DNA of 64,000 nt from Rhodococcus_G sp042879035. GTDB lineage: Bacteria > Actinomycetota > Actinomycetes > Mycobacteriales > Mycobacteriaceae. The notes under the pieces are model-generated. The model did no database searches. It was not told the origin of the DNA and worked only from the letters and a program-made list of their open reading frames with translations. A program made the position numbers and the translations under genes. Shown here one piece after another: positions 16,592 to 26,900 of the stretch; the stretch's first letter is position 1, and every line of letters starts with the position of its first letter. The stretch spans positions 496,001 to 560,000 of the forward strand of contig NZ_JBIAOU010000001.1 of assembly GCF_042879035.1 (NCBI RefSeq). Reading direction: 5' to 3'.

Positions 16592-18904
16592 TCACTCCTC
16601 CCGCGACCGGACCACCGGCGGGTCGTACGCCCGGATCGGCGGTAACGCACCGTCGAACCGTTCGATCTGCACCAGCACGTGCTGACCGGTGCAGCCCCGG
16701 GCCAGCCGTGAGGTGCCCACGTCCGGCGTGAGCACGTTCGGATTGCCGTGCACGCACAGCGAATTCGGGTCGGCCGGATCGAGCGGGTCGTACCAGGCCC
16801 CCGTCGCCAGCTGCACGACCCCGGGGAGCAGGCCCTCGTCGAGGACCGCCCCGGCCAGGCAGGCGCCGCGATCGTTGAACACCCGCACCACGTCCCCGGC
16901 CCCGATGCCGCGGGCCGCGGCGTCCGCGGGGTGCAGCCGGATCGGTTCGCGCCCTTGCACTTTCGAACCCTGGCTGGTGGCGCCGTGGTCGAGCTGGCTG
17001 TGCAGCCGCGTCTTCGGCTGGTTGGCGATCAGGTGCAGTGGGAACTGCTGCGCGCGTTCGCCTCCGAGCCACTCCTGCGGCTCGTACCAGGTGGGGTGGC
17101 CCGCGCAGTCGTCGTAGCCGAAACCGTCGATGTCGGCGGAGAAGATCTCGATCTTCCCGCTCGGGGTGCGCAGCGCGTTGCGTTCCGGATCGGCCCGGAA
17201 GTCCTCGAGCAACGTCAGGTCGTCCTCGGTGCGCATCCGGACGTGCCCGCGGGCCCGGAACTCGTCGAAGTCGGGTGCGTCACCCCCGTCGGCGAGCACG
17301 AATCCACGCCACTGCTCGTAGAGGTGCTCGAGCCACTCCCCCGAGGTGCGACCCTCGGTGAACTGCGGCCCGAAGCCGAGGCGGTGTGCGAGCGCGGTGA
17401 AGGTGTCGTAGTCGTCGCGGGCGTCGGCGAACCGCGGCACCGCGGCCTGCATCGCGACCAGCAGCGGGTCGTTGCGGGTGCACGACAGGTCGTCGCGTTC
17501 GAGCGCGGTCGTCGACGGCACCACGATGTCCGCGTGCTTGGCCATCGGCGTCCAGTACGGGTCGTGCACGACGATGGTGTCCGGCCTGGCCAGCGCCCGC
17601 CGCAGCCGGCCGAGGTCCTGGTGGTGGTGGAAGGGATTCCCACCGGCCCAGTAGACGAGCCGGATGTCGGGGAACGTGCGGGTTTCGCCGTTGTAGTCGT
17701 ACCGCTGACCCGGATTCAGCAGCAGGTCCGAGATCGCCGCGACCGGGATCGACTCCGACACCGGGTTCTGCCCCTGGAACAGGGTCGGCAGCGGGTACGG
17801 CACCGGCGCCAGTCCGGGTTCGTTCATCGAACCGTAGCCGTGCCCGAAACCCCCTCCGGGAAGCCCGATCTGGCCGAGCATCGCGGCCAGGGTGATGCCC
17901 GCCCACGGCGCCTGCTCGCCGTGCCGGACGCGTTGCAGCGACCAGGTGACCGTGACCAGCGTGCGCCCGGCGGCCATCCGCCGGGCCAGGTCGGCGATCG
18001 TGTCCGCGGGCAGCCCGGACAGCGCGGCCGCCCAGTCGGGGTCCTTCGGAACGCCGTCCGTGCGGCCGAGCAGGTAGTCCTCGAACTTGTCGTAGCCGGT
18101 GGTGTAGCGGTCGAGGAAGGCGCGGTCCGCGAGATCCTCGGTGGCCAGGACGTGTCCCAGCGCGAGCATGATCGCCACGTCGGTGCCCGGCCGCGGCGCC
18201 AGCCACCGTGCCTCTCCGTGCAGGTCGTCGCGCAGCGGGCTGATCGAGACGATCTGCCCGCCGCGGTCACGCAGGGCATCGAGGGCGCCGCGCGTCGGGT
18301 GGTTGCTGGTGCCGCCGTCGTTGACGGCGGTGTTCTTCAGCGGCACCCCGCCGAAGCACACCATCAGATCGGTCTCCCGGGCGATGACGTCCCAGTTCGT
18401 GGAGCGGGCGAACAGTTTCCAGTGCGTCCCGATCACCCGCGGCATGATCACACCGGTCGCGCCGAGCGAGTAGCTGTGCTCGGACCGGGTGTAGCCGCCG
18501 AGCATCTTCAGGAACCGGTGCACCTGGCTCTGCGCGTGATGGAACCGTCCCGGCGCGGACCACCCGTAGGAGCCACCGAAGATCGCCCGGTTGCCGTGGG
18601 TGTCGACGACCCGTCGCAGTTCCCCGGCGAGAAGGTCCGTCAGCTCGGCCCACGAGACGGCGACGTACTCGTCGGCGCCGCGACGGTCGGACGGTCCGGG
18701 TCCGTTCTCCAGCCAGCCGCGGCGTATCGCGGGGCCCGCCACCCGCGACCGGTGCCGTACCGACCCCACGGCGTTGGCCAGGATCGGCGAGGGATCGGCG
18801 TCCCCGGCGAACGGGTGCACGGCGGTGACCTCACCGTCGGCGGTCTCGGCTTCGAACATTCCCCAGTGCGCCATCTGCTGGTGCCGGCCGGATCCCACGT
18901 TCAT
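16592..18904 (-). CDS. bisC: Molybdopterin oxidoreductase of the biotin/TMAO/DMSO reductase type
   Basis: The 770-residue protein has the full catalytic-subunit layout of the DMSO-reductase family: FGGSYGWSAPGRFHHAQSQ carries the expected serine molybdenum ligand, later segments such as DPYWTPMAKHADIVVPSTT bind the bis-MGD cofactor, and the C-terminal domain includes HLIANQPKTRLHSQLDHG. There is no N-terminal iron-sulfur motif and no twin-arginine signal, as in cytoplasmic biotin sulfoxide reductase BisC. It may reduce an S- or N-oxide. It lies 35 bases behind the esterase gene in the same direction as the NRPS. The bisC name is by class; the substrate is not certain. Confidence 0.87.
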   Translation of the reverse strand: MNVGSGRHQQMAHWGMFEAETADGEVTAVHPFAGDADPSPILANAVGSVRHRSRVAGPAIRRGWLENGPGPSDRRGADEYVAVSWAELTDLLAGELRRVVDTHGNRAIFGGSYGWSAPGRFHHAQSQVHRFLKMLGGYTRSEHSYSLGATGVIMPRVIGTHWKLFARSTNWDVIARETDLMVCFGGVPLKNTAVNDGGTSNHPTRGALDALRDRGGQIVSISPLRDDLHGEARWLAPRPGTDVAIMLALGHVLATEDLADRAFLDRYTTGYDKFEDYLLGRTDGVPKDPDWAAALSGLPADTIADLARRMAAGRTLVTVTWSLQRVRHGEQAPWAGITLAAMLGQIGLPGGGFGHGYGSMNEPGLAPVPYPLPTLFQGQNPVSESIPVAAISDLLLNPGQRYDYNGETRTFPDIRLVYWAGGNPFHHHQDLGRLRRALARPDTIVVHDPYWTPMAKHADIVVPSTTALERDDLSCTRNDPLLVAMQAAVPRFADARDDYDTFTALAHRLGFGPQFTEGRTSGEWLEHLYEQWRGFVLADGGDAPDFDEFRARGHVRMRTEDDLTLLEDFRADPERNALRTPSGKIEIFSADIDGFGYDDCAGHPTWYEPQEWLGGERAQQFPLHLIANQPKTRLHSQLDHGATSQGSKVQGREPIRLHPADAAARGIGAGDVVRVFNDRGACLAGAVLDEGLLPGVVQLATGAWYDPLDPADPNSLCVHGNPNVLTPDVGTSRLARGCTGQHVLVQIERFDGALPPIRAYDPPVVRSREE

Positions 18905-18939
18905 GCGCTCAGTGTGTCATCGGCCGGTCACCGGCGACG

Positions 18940-19959
18940 TCACCGAGTCAGGGAACCGGCGATCATGGGCCAGAAGTTGTGCAGGTCGTCCTGCCAGTAG
19001 CCCCACGAGTGGGTGCCCGTGGGCCGGAAGTCGTAGGTGGCCGGGATTCCCAACTCGCCGAGCCTGTCCGCCAGCCGATGGGTGCACTGGTTGGTCCCCG
19101 CCTCGATGACTCCGCCGACGATCACCTGGTTCGCCAGGACACCCACGTCTCCGTCGACATCCGGTCCGGCGAGGGTCTCGTGGGGACCGGGCAGCCCGGT
19201 CCCGTTGGTGATGTACAGGTCCACACCGCGCAACTTCTCCGCGTTGACGACGGGGTCGTTGGCCACCCAGTCCGGACTGTCGGGTGGTCCCCACATGTTC
19301 GCGACGTCTCCGCCACGGAAGCCGACGACGAAGTTGACGTAGTCGCGGCCGGGCGGGGTGCTGGTCTCGGCGCACCCGCTGAAGGCACCGACCGCGCGGT
19401 ACAGCGTCGGAGCGGCCTGGGCCAGACTCAGGACGGACGTCCCCGACATCGACAGTCCCGCGATGGCGTTGACCCCGGTCGTCCCGAGCGTGGCGTCGAC
19501 GATCGGCGGCAGTTCCTCGGTGAGGAAGGTGGTCCACTTGTTGAGGCCGAGGACGGGATCGGACCGCTGCCAGTCCGTGTAGTAGCTGTAGGCACCACCG
19601 ACCGGGATGACGACATTGACGTTCTCGTGCGCGAAGAAGTCGACCACGTCGGTCTTCGCCTGCCAGGTTGCCGTGTCCTCGCCGCCACCGGCGCCGTTGA
19701 GCAGGTACAGCGTCGGCCTGGGCACGCTGGGATCCGCGGGACGGATCACCTCGAGCAGGACCACCTTCTCCATCGCCGCGGAGTACACGTACATGTTCAG
19801 CTGACGGTCGCCGACCTCGTCGACGTGGTCGAGGACGGATCCGTCCGCCGATGCCGGGGCCGCTCGCCACGCGTCCGCCGACGCCACCCCGCCGAAGACG
19901 CTCGACGCCGCGACGACGGCAACGACGACCAGTGTCCGACAGTGTCCGATCGCGCTCAT
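18940..19959 (-). CDS. Antigen-85/mycolyltransferase-family secreted esterase
   Basis: The 339-residue protein starts at the ATG at 19959, giving a clear signal peptide cleaved near ASA-DAW. The fold is that of mycolyltransferases: Ser170 lies in GLSMSG, and the C-terminal His is in GTHSWGYWQDDL. The family transfers mycolic acids to trehalose or arabinan outside the cell, though some members are plain esterases. It lies 100 bases downstream of the NRPS in the same direction. A role in acylating or releasing the NRPS product is possible but not shown. A longer frame upstream has no signal-peptide logic. Confidence 0.85.
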   Translation of the reverse strand: MSAIGHCRTLVVVAVVAASSVFGGVASADAWRAAPASADGSVLDHVDEVGDRQLNMYVYSAAMEKVVLLEVIRPADPSVPRPTLYLLNGAGGGEDTATWQAKTDVVDFFAHENVNVVIPVGGAYSYYTDWQRSDPVLGLNKWTTFLTEELPPIVDATLGTTGVNAIAGLSMSGTSVLSLAQAAPTLYRAVGAFSGCAETSTPPGRDYVNFVVGFRGGDVANMWGPPDSPDWVANDPVVNAEKLRGVDLYITNGTGLPGPHETLAGPDVDGDVGVLANQVIVGGVIEAGTNQCTHRLADRLGELGIPATYDFRPTGTHSWGYWQDDLHNFWPMIAGSLTR

Positions 19960-20059
19960 GGCCGCTCCCCGCACTCGACTGCGATACCCGACGACGGTTC
20001 GGTTGTGCTCGGAACAATCCCTTCGAGGGTAACCGGAAAACACCACCCCCGAGGACACT

Positions 20060-23000
20060 TCACGCACCTGCCGACAGGGCCCGGGCCAGCGCGGGTCCGA
20101 CGATCGCCAGGGCCCGCGGTTCGATCATCTCGTTGTGCCCGCAGTCCACGGGTTGCTCGTCGATCCGCCCGGTCACGAGCGGGCGCCACTCGTTCGCCGA
20201 CCGCACTCGCGTCGTGCCGTCCCCGCCGCCCGTGGCGGGGAAGACGAGCAGGTCCCCGTCGTACACCCGGGGGACGACATCGTGCGCGAGCCGCGTCGAG
20301 TTCTCGTATCCCGCGGCGATCCGTTCGAGGTCTCGCCCGCGCACTCCGGTCTCGAGCCCGAAGGACTCGTCGATCAGGTGCGCGGCCCGGTCGTAGGTCA
20401 GTTCGCCGTCCACGTCGGTGTCGAGACCCAGCCCGCGCAGGAGGTCCCGTACGTCGAGCCGGTGCGACGGCGAGGCCTCGCCGTCGTCCGGGTAGCTGTC
20501 CATGACGGCCAGGGTGGCGACCTCGTCACCGGCGCTCTGCAGTTCGACCGCCACGGCGTGCGCGATGACCCCACCGAGTGACCAACCGAGCAGGTGGTAC
20601 GGGCCGGTGGGCGCGATGGTCCGGATCTCCTCGACGTAGCGGTGCGCGAGTTGTTCGATCGATCGGTACTCGCCGTCACCGCTGATCGTCGGCAACTGCA
20701 GACCGTACGCGGGCCGGTCCTGGGGTAGGTACCGCACCAGCCCGGCGTAACCCCAGGACAGTCCGATCCCCGGATGCACGCAGAACAGCGGCGGGCCGCT
20801 CCCCTCCGTGCGCAGCGGAATCACCACGGCCAGAAGCGCTTCCACACCGACACCCGGAACGGGGGTGTCGAGGCGACGGGCGAGGCCGGCCGGAGTCGGG
20901 TCGAGGAACAGCCAGTGCAGCGGGACCCGCCGGTCCAGCCTGGCCTGCAGCGCCGCGACGATCCGGGTGGCGACCAGGGAGGTCCCACCGAGGTCGAAGA
21001 AGCTGTCGGCGGTGCCCACCCGGTCCACCCCGAGCACCTCGACGAAGACGTCGACGACGACGCGCTCGGCCTCGGTGGCCGGGGCCCGGAACTCGGCAGC
21101 GGCGGATCCGAACTCCGGCGCAGGCAAGGCCTTCCGGTCCAGCTTGCCCACCGGCGTCATCGGAATCCGGTCGAGGACCGTCACCGCGGAGGGCACCATG
21201 TGCGCGGGCAGTCGCTCGGCCGCGTAGGTGCGCAGTTCCGAGGGCTCGACCTCCCGCCCGCTCGGCGTCCGCACGTACGAGGCGAGCACGGTGTGGCCGG
21301 ACGGGCCGGTGTATCCCACGGTGGCGGCGAAATCGACCGCCGGATGGCGCGTGAGCACCGCGTCGATCTCCCCGAGTTCGATGCGGAAGCCACGAACCTT
21401 CACCTGGAAGTCGCTGCGCCCGATGTACGCGAGGGTGTGGTCGGCGGACCAGCGCACCACGTCGCCGGTGCGGTACATCCGGCCGCCCCGCTCACCGAAG
21501 GGGCAGGCGACGAAGCGCTCCGCGGTGAGCGCCGCCCGGTGGTGGTACCCGCGAGCCATGCCCGGCCCGGTGATGTACAACTCGCCGGGCACCCCGACCG
21601 GGACGGGCTGCAGTCGCTCGTCGAGGACGAGGAACCCGAATCCCAGTGCGGGCGCACCGATGTTGACCTCCTCGCCGGGACGTATGGGGTCGCTGACACT
21701 CGCCTGGACGGTGGTTTCCGTGGGGCCGTACCCGCTGTGCAGACTCCTGCCGGGCGCCCACTGCGCGGCCACATCCGGCGGGCACGCCTCACCCACCAGG
21801 TCGAGGACGCGAAGGGCGTCGAGGCCGTCGTCGCCCAGGGCCGCGAGCGCGGTCGGCGTGATGGTCGCGTGGGTGACCTGTTCGCGACGGAACAGATCCG
21901 CCAGGTCGCTGCCGCCGTAGACCGTGGGCGGGACGACGACGACCCGGGCCGACGCACTGAACGCCATCATCAGCTCGAAGACCGAGGCGTCGAAGCTCGG
22001 TGAGGCCAGTTGCGACACCCGGGACTCGTGGGTGACCTGGAAGCGCTCACGCGTTTCGGCGATGAAGTTGGCCAGGCCCCGGTGTGTGACGGTGACCCCC
22101 TTGGGCCGTCCGGTCGAGCCCGATGTGTAGATCAGGTAGGCCGGGTGCGCGAGGTGCAGCGGAGTCGTCCGATCGTCGTCGGTGACCGGCGCCGACGACA
22201 CCCCTGCCACCCGGTCGGTGAAGTCCTCGTCGTCGAGCACCAGCCACGGCACCGTGTCGGGTAGGGCGCCGCGGTTGCCGCGGACGGTGAGCCCGAGTGC
22301 GGCTCGGCAATCGGTGAGCATGTAGTCGATGCGATCGCGCGGGTAGGCCGGGTCGACGGGCACGAATGCCGCGCCGGCCTTGGTCACCGACCAGATCGCC
22401 ACCACGTCCTCGATCGATCGGGTCATTCCCAGAGCCACGAACGTCTCCGGTCCCGCCCCGCGGTCGCGCAGGACCCGGGCCAACCGGTTGGACCACTCGT
22501 CGAGCTCGCGGTAGCTGATCTGCCGGTCCTCGTAGGACACGGCCACCGCGTCCGGGTCCAGCGCGGCGGCGGCCCTCAACAGGTCGGGCCAGCGCTGCGG
22601 GCGCACCTCCGGCTTCCCGTGGGCGGGCACCATCGCGCGGCGCTCCGCCTCGTCGAGGAGGGGCAGGTCCCCGACCGGCCGGTCGGGGCTCGCGGTCACC
22701 GCGTCGAGGATCCGCACGAACCGGTCGGCGAACCGGCGGACGGTGTCGGCGTCGAAGAGGTCGGTGGCGTAGTCGACCGCGCCGGTCATCCCGGCCGGCG
22801 CACCGCCCGCGCCGAACTCCTCCGCCAGGATGAATTCGAGATCCATCTTGACCACGTCGACTTCGGGGTCGACCGCGCGGATCTCGAGTCCCGGCAACGA
22901 CAGGACCGGGCGCTCGGTGTTCTGGAATTCCAGTGACACCTGGACGATCGGCGAGTACGCCGTCGAACGCGCCGGCCCGATCGCCTCCACCACCCGTTCG

Positions 23001-23995
23001 AAGGGCACCTCCGCGTGCGCGAAGGCACCCAGATCGACCTCACGGCAGTGCGCAGCCAGGGCGGTGAACGACGCGGCCGGATCCACCTGCGTGCGCAACG
23101 CCAGCGTGCCGACGAACATGCCGACCAGATCGTCGAGGACGGGCTCGTCCCGGCCGGCGATCGGGGTGCCGACGGCCACGTCGTGGGTACCACCGAGCCG
23201 AGCGATCAGCAGCGCCAGTGCAGCGTGGACGGTCATGAACTCGGTGCAGCCGAGCCTCCTCGACAGCTCCCTGACGCGTCCGTGGAGGTCCGCGTCGACC
23301 GAGAAGTGGATGCGCGCACCGCGGAACGTCTGCTGAGCGGGACGGTCCCGGTCGGTGGGGAGTTCCAGCAGATCCGGTGTTCCGTCCAGCGCGGTGGTCC
23401 AGTAGTCGAGTTGCGTGGAGAGCACCGACTCGGGATCGTCGGCCGAACCCAGCAGTTCCCGCTGCCACAGTGAGTAGTCGGCGTACTGCACCGGCAGCGG
23501 CGTCCACTCCGGAACGCCGCCGCGGACGCGGGCACGGTAGGCCGTCGTCACGTCACGCACCAGTGGCGCCATCGAGAACCCGTCCGCCGCGATGTGATGG
23601 ACCACGACGGCGAGGACGAATTCGGTGTCGTACGTGAACAATCCGACCCGCAGCGGAATCCCCTCCGTGACATCGAAACCCGTCGAGACCAGCCGGGCCA
23701 GCTCCGACCACAGCCGGTGTTCGTCGCCGACCGGGACGGGGGTCAGGGTGGGCGCCACGTCCTGGGTGGGCAGGACCTGCTGAACCGGCCAGTCCCCGCG
23801 GACCGGGAAGACCGTGCGCAGCGACTCGTGCCGGGCGAGGACGTCGGCGAGCGCCGAGTTCAACGCTCGCACATCGAGTTCACCGGCGAGTCGCACCACG
23901 ATCGGGATGTTGTATGCGGCCGAGGAGGTGTCGAACTGGTTGACGAACCACATCCGCTGCTGCGCGAACGACAGCGGAACGTCCTCGGGCCGGGC
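20060..23995 (-). other. NRPS module 7: C, A (unusual pocket), PCP, thioesterase
   Basis: Residues about 7638-8948. HHIAADG is at 7770 and the A-core at 8260. The pocket reads D-A-F-T-D-V-G-V-Q-K, with Val where Gly, Ala or Ser is usual (position 301) and an Asp at 299. The PCP motif is GGTSL. The type I thioesterase (about 8690-8948) has GWSLGG with Ser8776 and a late CGHNEM histidine, and should release the chain by hydrolysis or cyclisation. Confidence 0.88.
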
Positions 23996-26900
23996 ACGGG
24001 CCGCGAGCACCGGACGTCCGGACGAACGCGCACCGCCGGACCCGATCCGGGCGGCCGGCGACGCAGCTGCCTCGATGCGCGCGGCCAACGCCGCCACCGT
24101 GGGTGCCTCGAACAGGTCTCGCACCCCGCAGCCGGTGCCCAGTGCCGCCCGCAGTCGAGCCGTCACCCTGGTGGCGCTGAGCGAATTTCCGCCGATGTCG
24201 AAGAACCCGGCGTCTGCACCGACCCGGGCGAGGCCCAGCACGTCCGCGAAGACGTCCGCCACCGTTTCCTCGATCGGGCCGTCCGGTGCCCGGTACCGCC
24301 CGGTCCGGGAGAGGAGGTCGGGTGTCGGCAGTGCCGCGCGGTCGAGCTTGCCGACCGCCGTCAGGGGAATGTGGTCGAGCACCGTGATCGAGGCGGGCAC
24401 CATGTGCGACGGCAGCCGGAGCTCCAGTCGCCGGGCGAGGGCGGCGGCGTCGAGGGACCGACCCGAGGTCGGTACCACGTAGGACGCGAGCATGGTGTCG
24501 CCACCCGCGCCGGGAACCGCGAGGGTGGCGGCGAATCCGACGTTCGGCTCCGACATCAGCGTGGCGTCGATCTCGCCGAGCTCGACGCGGAACCCGCGGA
24601 TCTTGACCTGGAAGTCGCTGCGGCCCACGTACTCGATGCTGTGGTCCGCGGTCCACCGCACGATGTCCCCGGTCCGGTACATCCGCTCGCCGGAATGGAA
24701 CGGGTCGGCGACGAACCGGGACGCCGTGAGCGCCGGTCTGCGGTGGTAGCCGCGGGCCAGGCCGGCGCCGGCGATGTACAGCTCGCCCGGCACCCCGACG
24801 GGAACCGGTTGCAGGCGGGTGTCCAGCACCAGTTCCGTCACGCCCCGGACCGGCCCGCCGATGGTGATCGGCGCCCCGACCACCATCGGATCGCTGATGT
24901 TGGACATGATCGTCGTCTCGGTCGGCCCGTAGGCGTTGCACAACCGGCGGCCGGGCGCCACCCAGCGGGCGACGAGTTCCGGTGGGCACGCCTCGCCGCC
25001 GAAGACCAGGTCGTTCAGGTGCTCCAGGCCGGTGGGGTCGATCGACGCCAACGCGGCGGTGGTCACGAACGCGTGGGTGACCTGCCGGTCCGCCAGGAAC
25101 TGCGCGAGTTCCTCGCCGCCGAACACGGTGGGCGGCGCGATCACCATCGTCGCGCCTGCGCCGAAGGCCTGCAGGTACTCGAACACCGACCCGTCGAAAC
25201 TCGGTGTGGAGAAGTGCAGCGTGCGGGACCGCGACGTCGCTCGGAAACGTCGGAGCTGGTCGAGCGCGAAGTTGTCCAGCCCCCGGTGGGTGACCACCAC
25301 GCCCTTCGGCCGGCCCGTGGACCCCGATGTGTAGACGACGTACGCGGCGGTGTCGAGTGTGACCGGGCCGGTTCGATCGGCGTCGGTCACGGGTCGGGCG
25401 CTGCAGCGCGCGCACTCGGTCGCGAAGTCGGGATCGTCGAGGGCCAGCCAGCGCACCGAGTCCGGGAGGCGGCCGCGATGCTCGGTCGTGGTCACACCGA
25501 TGGCGACTCCGGAGTCGAGGAGCATGCCCGTGATGCGCTCGTCGGGGTAGTTGGGGTCGACCGGCACGAACGCCGCTCCGGTCTTGGCCACCGCCCACAC
25601 CGACAGCACCGATTCGAGGGACCGCGGAATCCCGACCGCCACGAAGGTCTCGGGTCCGACGCCCCGCGCGATCAGGGCGCGGGCGACGCGGGTGGCGTGC
25701 TCGTCCAGGTCGCCGTACCTCACCTCGCCGCCGTCGTAGGACACCGCGATCGCGTCCGCGTCGCGCGCGGCACCCTCGTCGAAGACCTGCGACAGGGTGC
25801 GGGTCGACCCACCCCGACCGCCGCGGACCGGGACGAGCTCGGCGCGCTCCCGGTCGGTCAGCACCGACACCGCAGCCAGCGGGCGGTCCGGACGCGTGCA
25901 GGCGTCGAGAACCCGCACCACTCGCTCGGCGACGGCGTCGACGGTGTCCCCGTCGAACACCTCGGGCAGGTACTCGAGTTTCAGGCGCAGGCGGTCGTCG
26001 ACGGATGCGACCAGTGCGAGCGGGTAGTGCGCGGAGTCCCGTGCGTCCATGCCGGTCACCCGCATTCCGGCGATGTCGGTCTCGGTCGTGAGGCCGGCGC
26101 GGTCGACCGGATACGACTCGAACACGGTCAGCGTGTCGAATCCGACTGCCTGCCCCGCCTCGGTCTGGATCGCCTCGTGCAGAATCTCGGTGAGGCCCAG
26201 GTGGTGGTGATCCATCAACGTCGCCTGCTCGGCCTGAACCCGTTCGAGCAGTGCACCCAGGGTCTCGTCGGGACGCAGCCCGATTCGGACCGGCAGGGTG
26301 TTGATGAACAGTCCGATCATCGCCTCGATGCCGGCCAGTGCGGGTGGCCGTCCCGAGACGGTGGCCCCGAACACCACGTCGTCGCGGCCCGTCAGCGTGC
26401 CGAGCACGATTCCCCAGGACACCTGAACGAGGGTGTTGACGGTCACGCCGCGGGCACGCGCGACCTCGCACAGGAGGGCGGTGCGCTCCGCGTCGAGGTC
26501 GAACACCCACTCCCGCGCCGTGGTGGACAGCCGGCGGCCCCGCTCCGCAGCTGAATCCCCCGTCGCTCCGCTCCCTCCCGCCGCGAGCAACGTCGGTCCC
26601 TCGATCCCGGCGAGCGCCTTCGCCCACACCTGCCGGGAGCCGGGATCTCGCTGCCGAAGCCACGCCAGGTAGTCGCGGTACCCGCGCACGTGCGGCAGCG
26701 ACGACGGGTCGGCGTCGGTGGCGTAGAGCGTCAGCAACTCCTTGACCAGCAGCGGCATGGACCATCCGTCGAGAAGGATGTGGTGGTTCGTCGACACCAG
26801 CCGGTATCGGTCGGGGGCGGTTGCGATCAGCATGAACCGGATGAGCGGGGCGCGGGTCATGTCGAACGGCAGGAGCCGGTCCTCGGCGAGTAGTCGCTCG

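Noticed and set aside
19960..20067. A longer start for the antigen-85-like esterase at 20067.
   Set aside because: It would overlap the NRPS end and put 36 polar residues ahead of a clear signal peptide; the ATG at 19959 is more sensible.
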